Part shown: positions 1 through 5,562 of the stretch, one piece after another | Position numbering within the stretch: the stretch's first letter is position 1 | Layout: the number at the start of each line of letters is the position of its first letter | Program-made: the position numbers and the translations under genes | Source of the DNA: Spirochaetae bacterium HGW-Spirochaetae-7 | GTDB lineage: Bacteria > Spirochaetota > Spirochaetia > Treponematales > UBA12059 | DNA length: 10,130 bases | NCBI GenBank assembly: GCA_002839245.1 | Contig: PGXR01000102.1 | Coordinates: 1-10,130, forward strand | Reading direction: 5' to 3' | Notes under the pieces: generated by a model | Told to the model about the DNA's origin: nothing | Databases searched by the model: none | The model's input: the letters and a program-made list of their open reading frames with translations, nothing else

Positions 1-74
1 GGGTTCATGGATGCCTCCACCGCTACTACCTGCGTGCGAACACCGGTGCTTGCAGAGAACCAAGGTTCGACGAA

Positions 75-695
75 CTAACCAATGCTTTTGGCTCCGGCCA
101 CCGGTATCTTGACGATTTTATCCCGTCCAGACTTGCCAGAAAAAGTAAAGTCAGTACCCGGGTCTTCCGAACGCACCGTTACTTCATACCCGTCGGTATG
201 GTCAATTGGCCATTTGTCCGGAAGCAAAATAATGGGGATACCCTTCATGACATGTTCCCGATATATATAAAAATAAAAACCGCCATCACCTACTTCATAA
301 AACACTACCAGGCCTGGTTTAAGTTCAACTGTTGCAGTACGGGAAGAGTTATACCCAATTGAAAAGGCAAAGCATTTGCCTTCCTTATTGACGCTTATCC
401 GTTTATATAAACCTCCCATACTATCTACAGCAATGTAGGTACCATCTTCGAACAACAAGCCACCGATAGTGCCGGATTCATTAAGGCGGATCAGAAGTTC
501 AGAACCCTTGGTTGCTGCCCTTGAAGCGGTCTGATCTGGAGTAGTGGTCGTATTGGTAGCAGTACTTGGCACCTCCGCCTGTTCCTTCTTCGGTTCGGCA
601 TCGCTGAATACCGTATTGCCAAGTACCGCCATGACAACGAGAAGGCCAAAAACGACTGCCACTGCGATCAAGAAACCTCGCAACCCCTTTTTCAT
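75..695 (-). CDS. Membrane-anchored hypothetical protein, 206 aa
   Basis: I do not recognise this protein. Residues 1-7 are basic (MKKGLRG), followed by one hydrophobic segment at about residues 8-28, so it is probably a signal-anchored protein with the remainder outside the cytoplasmic membrane. No lipobox cysteine follows the segment. Residues about 33-60 form a low-complexity linker rich in Thr, Glu and Lys; the rest (about 65-206) looks like a small beta-rich domain with many Gly, Tyr and Val. A strong Shine-Dalgarno (GAGGAGG, complement of 700-706) sits 4 nt before the ATG, which fixes the start. The start codon overlaps the stop of the upstream gene in an ATGA arrangement (692-695), so the two genes are very likely co-translated. 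Function cannot be assigned; a partnership with the upstream small membrane protein is inferred only from this coupling. Confidence 0.75.
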   Translation of the reverse strand: MKKGLRGFLIAVAVVFGLLVVMAVLGNTVFSDAEPKKEQAEVPSTATNTTTTPDQTASRAATKGSELLIRLNESGTIGGLLFEDGTYIAVDSMGGLYKRISVNKEGKCFAFSIGYNSSRTATVELKPGLVVFYEVGDGGFYFYIYREHVMKGIPIILLPDKWPIDHTDGYEVTVRSEDPGTDFTFSGKSGRDKIVKIPVAGAKSIG

Positions 696-1039
696 GATTC
701 CTCCTCATTTGGGGTTTCTTCATTTGAAAATTCCAGCAACCTGTTGATTTCGCTCCTGCGAACCATCCTGGTCGAAGCGCCGTCTCCGGCGACCTGGTTG
801 CGGTATTGAGTCTTCAAGGTTGGTTTGGCGCCTTCGTTCAGGGCCACAAGGCGGTCCAGAAGGAGGTTTTCGACATCGTAGAGGGCGATCGTTGTTTTTG
901 CTATACGGACAGCCTGGCGCTCCTTGTACTTGAGCCTGCGCCTGGTGCGGTCGTTGTAGCCGGTGACCACCAGCGTGATGAGCGTCGAGAGGAGCCCGAT
1001 TCCGCCGCCTATCAACACACCGACGATATTTTCAGTCAT
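692..1039 (-). CDS. Small single-pass membrane protein, 115 aa, unknown function
   Basis: I do not recognise this protein. A glycine-rich hydrophobic segment at about residues 4-26 is followed immediately by a strongly basic stretch (RTRRRLKYKERQ), which by the positive-inside rule suggests an outside N-terminus and a cytoplasmic helical tail. Residues about 40-75 look alpha-helical, perhaps a short coiled coil, and the C-terminus is acidic (EETPNEEES). An AGAGG Shine-Dalgarno lies about 8 nt before the ATG. This is the first gene of a two-gene minus-strand unit: its TGA overlaps the ATG of the next gene by the ATGA motif at 692-695. The shared architecture (one anchor plus a soluble domain in each) hints at a membrane complex, but nothing in the sequence shows what it does. 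Confidence 0.7.
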   Translation of the reverse strand: MTENIVGVLIGGGIGLLSTLITLVVTGYNDRTRRRLKYKERQAVRIAKTTIALYDVENLLLDRLVALNEGAKPTLKTQYRNQVAGDGASTRMVRRSEINRLLEFSNEETPNEEES

Positions 1040-1058
1040 TTGTTAATCCTCTGAAGGC

Positions 1059-1080
1059 ATTTTACATTTTTTTTTGTCAA
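1059..1080 (-). promoter_or_regulatory. Tentative promoter for the two small membrane proteins
   Basis: On the minus strand a consensus-like -35 TTGACA (complement of 1075-1080) is followed by an A tract and by TAAAAT (complement of 1059-1064), a 5/6 match to the -10 box. The two boxes are only 10 bp apart, so they cannot form one ordinary sigma-70 promoter. TAAAAT alone would give a leader of about 13 nt containing the AGAGG ribosome-binding site, which fits. Weak call. Confidence 0.3.
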
Positions 1081-1176
1081 ACAGAATCGAGAGGCGAGAA
1101 CCAAACGGGTGCAAGGTCCAGGTTGTAGGGATTATTTGCGTTTCCAGTTTCTCGCAGTAAAGCTGAAGCTTTGTTG

Positions 1177-1205
1177 TTGACTTAGTCCTGGCCTTAGTCT
1201 ACATT
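1177..1205 (+). promoter_or_regulatory. Toxin-antitoxin promoter with overlapping palindromic operator
   Basis: TTGACT (1177-1182), a 17-bp spacer and TACATT (1200-1205) form a good sigma-70-like promoter. The -10 box ends only 6 nt before the antitoxin ATG at 1212, so transcription should begin at or next to the start codon; no Shine-Dalgarno is present. GACTTAGTC (1179-1187), a 4+1+4 palindrome, recurs with one mismatch as GCCTTAGTC (1191-1199), exactly 12 bp on. Both half-palindromes lie between or across the promoter boxes. Paired palindromes with 12-bp spacing are known for YefM-YoeB-type autoregulation, so this is probably the antitoxin's own operator. Confidence 0.6.
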
Positions 1206-1211
1206 TGTTGT

Positions 1212-1439
1212 ATGCAAGTCAACATTCACGATGCCAAGACCAGGTTTTCAGTCTTGGTGGAACGGGCCTTGGCGGGGGAGCGGGTTGTAATAGCGCGGAA
1301 CGGTACCGCTCTTCTTACTCTTGAACCAATCAAAGAGCGGTCGAAGCCCCGCACGCCGGGACTATCAGCCGGGAAAGGCACGATTTCAGAAGATTTCGAT
1401 GACGAGTTGAATGAGGAACTATTGCGGGAATTTGAATGA
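1212..1439 (+). CDS. Phd/YefM-family antitoxin, 75 aa
   Basis: Antitoxin of a type II toxin-antitoxin pair; it should bind and silence the PIN toxin encoded directly downstream and repress the shared promoter. Residues 1-40 carry the Phd/YefM DNA-binding pattern: a short strand, then AKTRFSVLVERALAGE, then VVIARNGTALLTLEP, matching the family signature of an I..AK..hs.lv..v..Ge stretch followed by hhIt..G.P.a.L.P. Residues about 55-75 are acidic (EDFDDELNEELLREFE), typical of the toxin-neutralising tail, which is disordered until it meets the toxin. The length of 75 aa is normal. The stop overlaps the toxin start (ATGA at 1436-1439), ensuring coupled translation. No ribosome-binding site precedes the ATG; promoter position implies a leaderless transcript. 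The call rests on sequence pattern and on the partner gene. Confidence 0.85.
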   Translation: MQVNIHDAKTRFSVLVERALAGERVVIARNGTALLTLEPIKERSKPRTPGLSAGKGTISEDFDDELNEELLREFE

Positions 1440-1831
1440 TGGAAATTCTCCTTGATACCCATACCTTCCTGTGGTGGTCCATTCAACCGGAAAAACTGAC
1501 ACCTGTGGTTCTCCAGGCTCTGCGGGATCCTGACAACAGGATCTTTTTCAGCGCCGTATCTTCCTGGGAAGCGCAGATAAAGATCGGACTTGGCAAGTTG
1601 GTCCTGCAGGAAAGCCTGCGAAAAATTGTTGAGCGCGAAATCGTCCAGAATAGCTGGGAAGTCCTGCCGGTCACGCTTCACCATACCTGGCGACTGGAGC
1701 AATTGCCGCCCCTGCACAAGGATCCATTCGATCGCTTGCTCGTCGCGCAAGCATTGGTTGAAAGCTTTGTCATCGCGACCAGGGACCCTCTGATATGCGC
1801 ATACCCGGATTTGAAAATCCTCTGGGATTAG
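1436..1831 (+). CDS. VapC-like PIN-domain ribonuclease toxin, 131 aa
   Basis: Toxin partner of the upstream antitoxin. PIN-domain toxins are Mg2+/Mn2+-dependent ribonucleases that cut tRNA or rRNA and stop growth. The acidic quartet is visible: Asp7 in LLDTHTFLWW, Glu45 in SSWEAQIK, Asp96/Asp99 in LHKDPFDRLLVAQA and Asp117 in ATRDP. The DTHxxLWW opening and the KDPFDRLLVAQA block are characteristic of the PIN subfamily (COG3744 type) that usually pairs with Phd-like antitoxins. Length is normal and all catalytic residues are intact, so it is probably active. Two adjacent Met codons (1436 and 1439) could start it; the first overlaps the antitoxin stop. No strong ribosome-binding site is seen, so translation is probably coupled to the antitoxin. 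Confidence 0.88.
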   Translation: MMEILLDTHTFLWWSIQPEKLTPVVLQALRDPDNRIFFSAVSSWEAQIKIGLGKLVLQESLRKIVEREIVQNSWEVLPVTLHHTWRLEQLPPLHKDPFDRLLVAQALVESFVIATRDPLICAYPDLKILWD

Positions 1832-1846
1832 ATACTATTCATAGTA
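1811..1846 (+). promoter_or_regulatory. Candidate promoter and palindrome before the Uma2 gene
   Basis: TTGAAA (1811-1816, inside the end of the PIN toxin gene), a 16-bp spacer and TACTAT (1833-1838) resemble a sigma-70 promoter with a start near 1845. The -10 box is one arm of a perfect palindrome, TACTAT-TC-ATAGTA (1833-1846), which could be an operator or a short hairpin after the toxin stop codon. No U-tract follows, so a terminator is unlikely. Confidence 0.4.
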
Positions 1847-1875
1847 GACTGTGACGAGCAGGCAAGGAGGCTCAC

Positions 1876-2469
1876 ATGGACGAAGCCGTCGTTCCAGGCA
1901 CGAGTCCGCGCAAGGGCGAACGTCCGTTCACGTACGGGGACTACAAATCATGGCCCGAAGGCGAGCACTGGGAACTCATCCATGGAGAAGCCTATTCCAT
2001 GAGTCCGGCTCCGAGGCGCCTGCATCAAAACCTGGTGTTACAATTCGCGGCGGAACTCGATAGCTTTTTTGCTGGAAAACCCTGCCGCCCTCACATAGCG
2101 CCCGTAGACGTGTTCCTGCCTGAAGGCGACGAGGCTATCGACGACATCGAGCATGTCGTCCAGCCCGATGCCTTTGTCGTGTGCGACAAATCCAAGCTCA
2201 TCGACGAGGGCGTGCTTGGCGCGCCTGACTTCGTCGTCGAGGTGCTGTCTCCTGGAACGGCGATGAAGGACCAGACCCAGAAGCGCATGCTCTACGAATC
2301 ACACAGCGTCCGCGAGTACTGGATAGTCAACCCCGATACCCTCGAGGTCTTCATCTACCTGCTCAAGGACAGCAAGTACGGCTTGCCGTCGGTAGCTGAC
2401 CTGCGCGAAGCTACGGCTGTGAATATATTCCCGGGGCTTGCGCTCAGGGCAAGGCCGGAAGACTTGTAG
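1876..2469 (+). CDS. Uma2-family (DUF820) putative endonuclease, 197 aa
   Basis: Member of the Uma2/DUF820 family, which has a PD-(D/E)XK nuclease fold but no well-established biological role; many bacteria carry multiple copies. Residues 18-46 show the usual opening (FTYGDYKSWPEGEHWELIHGE), with Glu33 and Glu38 in the conserved E-hhxGE motif. The catalytic core is QPDAFVV (Asp98), then GAPDFVVEVLSP (Glu122) and a downstream QKRMLY with Lys136. The C-terminal part contains REYWIVNP and a strand-rich tail as is usual for the family; length is typical. AAGGAGG (1864-1870) lies 5 nt before the ATG, a strong start. It is 44 bp downstream of the PIN toxin and may be cotranscribed with it or use the candidate promoter at 1811-1838. 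The family assignment is firm; nuclease activity is inferred from the fold. Confidence 0.85.
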   Translation: MDEAVVPGTSPRKGERPFTYGDYKSWPEGEHWELIHGEAYSMSPAPRRLHQNLVLQFAAELDSFFAGKPCRPHIAPVDVFLPEGDEAIDDIEHVVQPDAFVVCDKSKLIDEGVLGAPDFVVEVLSPGTAMKDQTQKRMLYESHSVREYWIVNPDTLEVFIYLLKDSKYGLPSVADLREATAVNIFPGLALRARPEDL

Positions 2470-2486
2470 GATCCGGTTCACCTGGG

Positions 2487-2519
2487 TCCCTTGCGCCCGG
2501 CCCGTGACAGCCGAAGGGA
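2487..2519 (+). other. GC-rich hairpin between the Uma2 gene and fusA
   Basis: TCCCTT (2487-2492) can pair with AAGGGA (2514-2519), enclosing a second GGC/GCC pairing. It lies 18 bp after the Uma2 stop and could help end transcription, but no T-run follows, so it is not a canonical intrinsic terminator. Apart from this and the fusA promoter, the stretch 2470-2653 shows no gene; the fusA reading frame is open through it only by chance. Confidence 0.25.
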
Positions 2520-2605
2520 AAGACTGCCCGGATGCAGCCGACCTCGCCGGGCCGCGCTCCAGGGATGGATGCGGAGATCCCGGGGTAGCATCACCTGCCT
2601 CAACC

Positions 2606-2635
2606 TTGCAAGAACCGGGCCATTCCGTCTATAGT
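2606..2635 (+). promoter_or_regulatory. Probable fusA promoter
   Basis: TTGCAA (2606-2611), an 18-bp spacer and TATAGT (2630-2635) give a plausible sigma-70 promoter. Transcription would start near 2642, leaving a leader of about 12 nt that contains GGAG (2643-2646), 7 nt before the ATG at 2654. Together these support 2654 as the translational start. Confidence 0.55.
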
Positions 2636-2653
2636 GGCGCCCGGAGCTACAGC

Positions 2654-4681
2654 ATGAACCTTGGTACAACGCGAAATATCGGCATCATGGCGCACATCGA
2701 CGCGGGCAAGACCACGACGACGGAGCGCATACTCTATTATTCCGGCAAGACCTACAAGATCGGCGAAGTCGACGACGGCGAGGCCGTGATGGACTGGATG
2801 GAGCAGGAGCAGGAACGCGGCATCACCATCCAGAGCGCCGCCACGACGACGTACTGGCGCGAGCACCAGATAAACATCATCGATACGCCCGGCCACGTCG
2901 ACTTCACCGCGGAGGTCGAGCGGTCGCTGCGCGTCCTCGACGGAGCGGTGGCCGTGTTCTGCGCGGTCGGCGGCGTGGAGCCCCAGAGCGAGACGGTATG
3001 GCACCAGGCGGACCATTACCGCGTTCCGCGCATCGCCTATGTCAACAAGATGGACAGGCTCGGCGCCGACTTCTATTCGGTGCTCGAGGAGATTCAAGAG
3101 AAGTTCGCTGCCGTCCCCCTGCCGGTCCAGCTTCCGATAGGCAAGGAAGGCTCGTTCGAAGGCGCCATCGACCTGATCACGATGGAAGAGTTGCGCTGGG
3201 ACGCCGACCAGGGCGGCCAGAACATCACGCGCATTCCCATTGGCACCGAGTACTCGGCGCTTGCCACCGAATGGCGAGAGAAGCTGGTCGACAGCATTTC
3301 GGCCCATTCTGACGAGATTACCGAGCTGTACCTTTCAGGCGAAGCGATTCCGCCGGATATGATTCGCGCCGCGCTGCGGGAACAGACGATCGCACGAAAG
3401 ATAGTGCCGGTTCTATGCGGCGCCTCGCGGCGCAACGTCGGCGTCCAGCCATTGCTCGACGCAGTGGTCGACTATCTGCCTGCGCCGGGCGACGTTCCGC
3501 CGGTATCCGCCTTCAATCCAAAGAAAGAACAGTTCTTCGAACTTCCCTGCGACCCCAAGGGCAACCCGCTCGGGCTGGTATTCAAGGTGCAGTACGACCG
3601 CGAGGCCGGACCGCTGTGCTACGTCCGCATGTACTCCGGAGTGATCAAGACGGCCGGCACCGTGTACAACATAGGCAAGAAGAAGCGCGAGCGCGTCACG
3701 CGGATACTGCGGATGCACGCCAACAAGAGCGAGCCCATAGACGAGATCGAAGCCGGCGACATAGCCGTCTTCGTCGGCATGAAGTCGGCCCAGACCGGCG
3801 ACACCGTCGGCTCCGAGGGCTGGCCCATGCTCCTCGAGCACATGCACTTTCCCGAGCCGGTCATTACGGTGGCCATCGAGCCAAAGACGGCGTCCGACCG
3901 CGACAAGCTCAAGGAAACGCTTGAAATCCTGTCAAAGGAAGATCCGACCTTCCAGACCGGAGACGACGAGGAGACCGGCCAGCTCGTCATCCGGGGCATG
4001 GGAGAACTCCATCTCGACGTCCTGGTCACGAGGATACTCCGGGAATTCAAGGTGAGCGCCAAGGTCGGCAACCCGCAGGTATCGTACCGCGAGTCGATAA
4101 CGAAAAAAATCGAGCATTCCGAGAAATATTCACGCTCGATGGCTGGCAAGGAAATATTCGCCGGCGTCACCCTGGCCATGGAACCCCTGCCTCGAGGCAC
4201 CGGCAATTCCTACGAGAAGGCCATGCGCGAGCACAAAGTTCCCGACGAAATCTACGACGCGGTGGAACGCGCGGTGAACAACGCCTTCGCCGGCGGCATC
4301 GTCCTGGGCTACCCCTGCGTCGACATCGGCGTCAGGCTCGTCGGGCTGGACTGGGACGAACTGACCGCGACGACGTTCGCCTTCGAGGCCTGCGCATCGA
4401 TGGCCTTCGACGAAGCCTGCCGCAAGGCCGGTCCGGTCCAGCTGGAACCGGTGATGAAGGTCGACATCATGACCCCCAAGGACTACATGGGCGAGGTGAT
4501 GAGCCTGCTGTCGCAGCGCGGCGGCCTTATCCACGGCTCCGATTCCCGAGCCGCCATAGATGTCATCCACGCCGAGGCCCCCCTGGCCGTGATGTTCGGC
4601 TTCTCCACCAGCCTCCGCTCCGTCAGCCAGGGCCGGGCCAGTTTCAGCATGGAGTTCTCGCACTTCGAACAGAAACGCTAG
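2654..4681 (+). CDS. fusA: Elongation factor G, EF-G2 (recycling-type) paralogue, 675 aa
   Basis: Translational GTPase of the EF-G family. All G motifs are intact: AHIDAGKT (13-20), RGITI (54-58, switch I), DTPGH (76-80), NKMD (130-133) and CGAS before the domain II region. Domain II (about 280-385), III, IV and V follow in normal order, ending close after the conserved SFSMEFSHFEQ block, so the protein is slightly shorter than typical 690-700 aa EF-G. The N-terminal block (RNIGIMAHIDAGKTTTTERI, then GEVDDGEAVMD) and domain II wording (FKVQYDREAGPLCYVRMYSG) resemble mitochondrial EFG2/GFM2 more than canonical EF-G. In spirochaetes and mitochondria EF-G work is split between a translocase (EFG1) and a ribosome-recycling factor acting with RRF (EFG2); I infer this is the latter. 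The frame is open 72 codons further upstream, but family N-termini, the GGAG site and the promoter all favour 2654. The gene stands alone, not in a str operon, which is also expected of the second paralogue. Confidence 0.93.
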   Translation: MNLGTTRNIGIMAHIDAGKTTTTERILYYSGKTYKIGEVDDGEAVMDWMEQEQERGITIQSAATTTYWREHQINIIDTPGHVDFTAEVERSLRVLDGAVAVFCAVGGVEPQSETVWHQADHYRVPRIAYVNKMDRLGADFYSVLEEIQEKFAAVPLPVQLPIGKEGSFEGAIDLITMEELRWDADQGGQNITRIPIGTEYSALATEWREKLVDSISAHSDEITELYLSGEAIPPDMIRAALREQTIARKIVPVLCGASRRNVGVQPLLDAVVDYLPAPGDVPPVSAFNPKKEQFFELPCDPKGNPLGLVFKVQYDREAGPLCYVRMYSGVIKTAGTVYNIGKKKRERVTRILRMHANKSEPIDEIEAGDIAVFVGMKSAQTGDTVGSEGWPMLLEHMHFPEPVITVAIEPKTASDRDKLKETLEILSKEDPTFQTGDDEETGQLVIRGMGELHLDVLVTRILREFKVSAKVGNPQVSYRESITKKIEHSEKYSRSMAGKEIFAGVTLAMEPLPRGTGNSYEKAMREHKVPDEIYDAVERAVNNAFAGGIVLGYPCVDIGVRLVGLDWDELTATTFAFEACASMAFDEACRKAGPVQLEPVMKVDIMTPKDYMGEVMSLLSQRGGLIHGSDSRAAIDVIHAEAPLAVMFGFSTSLRSVSQGRASFSMEFSHFEQKR

Positions 4682-4688
4682 TCGACTC

Positions 4689-4708
4689 GCCGCGCACGGA
4701 TGCGCGGC
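4689..4708 (+). terminator. Perfect GC hairpin after fusA, possible terminator
   Basis: GCCGCGCA (4689-4696) and TGCGCGGC (4701-4708) form a perfect 8-bp stem with a CGGA loop, 7 nt after the fusA stop codon. The position suits a terminator, but no T-run follows, so it may act only as an RNA-stabilising end or with Rho. Its right arm is also the start of the 59-bp tandem repeat. Confidence 0.4.
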
Positions 4709-4827
4709 CACGATTCAGCCGGCGCAGCGAAGCGAGCCGGAACGTCATGGATGACGAGATGCGCGGCCACGATTCAGCCGGCGCAGCGAAGCGAGCCGGA
4801 ACGTCATGGATGACGAGATGCGCGGCC
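4699..4827. repeat. 59-bp tandem repeat, 2.2 copies
   Basis: A 59-bp unit beginning GATGCGCGGCC starts at 4699 and repeats identically at 4758; a third copy starting at 4817 breaks off after about 11 bp. Each unit contains two inverted repeats: CCGGC...GCCGG around an AGCGAAGC core, and CGTCAT-GG-ATGACG. The unit is not a multiple of three and lies between convergent genes (fusA and a PIN toxin), so it is not coding. It resembles a REP-like extragenic palindrome amplified in tandem. Confidence 0.85.
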
Positions 4828-4841
4828 CTGGGGCGTTGTCG

Positions 4842-5261
4842 TCAGAGCAAGGCGGCGCGGAAGCCCAGGGTGCGGGCACAGAGGTTGAACGAACGGTCAT
4901 GCGAGAAGACGTTGATGCCTTCAGCCGGTTCCTCTGCAAGCAACTGCAACGCGCTGGCCAGGTGCAGCGCGTCGAGCGTGTTGACATATGTCGGAAAAGC
5001 TTCCATGGCTCGTTTCTTGACGGCAGTACCGAGTTCCAGAAGATCAATGCTCTCCAAAACATCATCAAGTCGTTTCGTGGCCTCCATCAAGGCTTCGTCA
5101 TCCAACTGCGCCTTAAGGCGGCACCGCAAGAGAACCCTGCGACACTCGATTTCAAGCAATTCGCTCGAGACGAGCCGGGGAAAGGCCTGCACATGACGAA
5201 GCGTCGTCTCCCCGAGAAGCAGATACCGTAACAGCACTGAAGAATCCAGATACGCTACCAT
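4842..5261 (-). CDS. VapC-like PIN-domain toxin (second cassette), 139 aa
   Basis: A PIN-domain ribonuclease toxin unlike the one at 1436-1831 in sequence. It opens with VAYLDSSVLLRYLL (Asp6), has SSELLEIECRR (Glu39 in the S-x-L-x-x-x-E pattern), TLDALHLASAL (Asp97) and FSHDRSFNLCARTLGF (Asp122), so the acidic active site is complete. This arrangement is the classical VapC form, where the toxin cuts a specific RNA, but the target cannot be read from sequence. Its ATG overlaps the antitoxin TAG by 7 nt (5255-5261) and lacks a clear ribosome-binding site, indicating coupled translation. The gene converges on fusA, separated by the 59-bp repeats; its last codon lies 15 bp beyond the repeat array. 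Confidence 0.87.
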   Translation of the reverse strand: MVAYLDSSVLLRYLLLGETTLRHVQAFPRLVSSELLEIECRRVLLRCRLKAQLDDEALMEATKRLDDVLESIDLLELGTAVKKRAMEAFPTYVNTLDALHLASALQLLAEEPAEGINVFSHDRSFNLCARTLGFRAALL

Positions 5262-5506
5262 GAATCTGCTCGTTCACGATCAATGATGTCTTGTACTTCC
5301 CCTACCATCAGCGGTTGAAGTCCCCGCCAGACGAAAGGTCGTTGCCTGCGCCGCACATAGCCAGGGATTGATCCCAAACCCGTCAGGCGGGCAACAGGTT
5401 TCCGATGATCGACTATCGTGATCGTCTCACCTTCGCGCACGCGCCGGATCTCGGCGCTCAAATGGGACTTGAGCTCTGCGATAGCCACATTTCTTTCACC
5501 CTGCAT
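5255..5506 (-). CDS. Phd/YefM-family antitoxin (second cassette), about 83 aa
   Basis: Antitoxin for the PIN toxin that follows it. From the chosen Met the protein reads as a Phd-type N-terminus: VAIAELKSHLSAEIRRVREGE, then TITIVDHRKPVARL, matching the family's strand, helix and ITxxxxPVAxL strand pair; the region after residue 40 is basic and Trp/Pro-containing, ending in an acidic-basic helix (GEVQDIIDRERADSW) that would grip the toxin. An upstream ATG at 5554 in the same frame would add 16 residues, but these do not look like the family and would overlap the probable promoter, so 5506 is preferred; only a weak GGTGG ribosome-binding site precedes it. The TAG overlaps the toxin ATG by 7 nt. 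Confidence 0.78.
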   Translation of the reverse strand: MQGERNVAIAELKSHLSAEIRRVREGETITIVDHRKPVARLTGLGSIPGYVRRRQRPFVWRGLQPLMVGEVQDIIDRERADSW

Positions 5507-5518
5507 TGCTGTCCACCA

Positions 5519-5554
5519 TTTATGACTACTATGACCATATTTTTCCAAAGTCAA
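5519..5554 (-). promoter_or_regulatory. Tentative promoter/operator of the second toxin-antitoxin cassette
   Basis: On the minus strand, TTGGAA (complement of 5543-5548), 18 bp and CATAAA (complement of 5519-5524) give a weak promoter with a very short leader; TTGACT (complement of 5549-5554) is a better -35 box but has no good -10 at 17 bp. The direct repeat GTCATA-GTA-GTCATA lies inside this region and could be the antitoxin binding site. It begins just beyond the upstream M20 gene's stop. Confidence 0.3.
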
Positions 5555-5562
5555 GTCGAGAT

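Noticed and set aside
41..68. Short palindromes after the first gene (CACCGGTG, GAACC-AA-GGTTC)
   Set aside because: Stems are short and no T-run follows on the minus strand; not supportable as a terminator.
2438..2653. Open frame extending fusA 72 codons upstream
   Set aside because: The extra residues are rich in Arg, Pro and Gly, do not resemble EF-G, would overlap the Uma2 gene, and contain the fusA promoter. The start at 2654 has a GGAG site and matches the family N-terminus.
4699..4827. CRISPR array
   Set aside because: The repeat units are directly adjacent with no unique spacers, and there are only 2.2 copies and no cas genes.
1839..5534. Shared 9-mer TCATAGTAG before the Uma2 gene and before the second antitoxin
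   Set aside because: A 9-base match within a 10-kb window on two strands is not rare enough by chance to argue for a common regulator.
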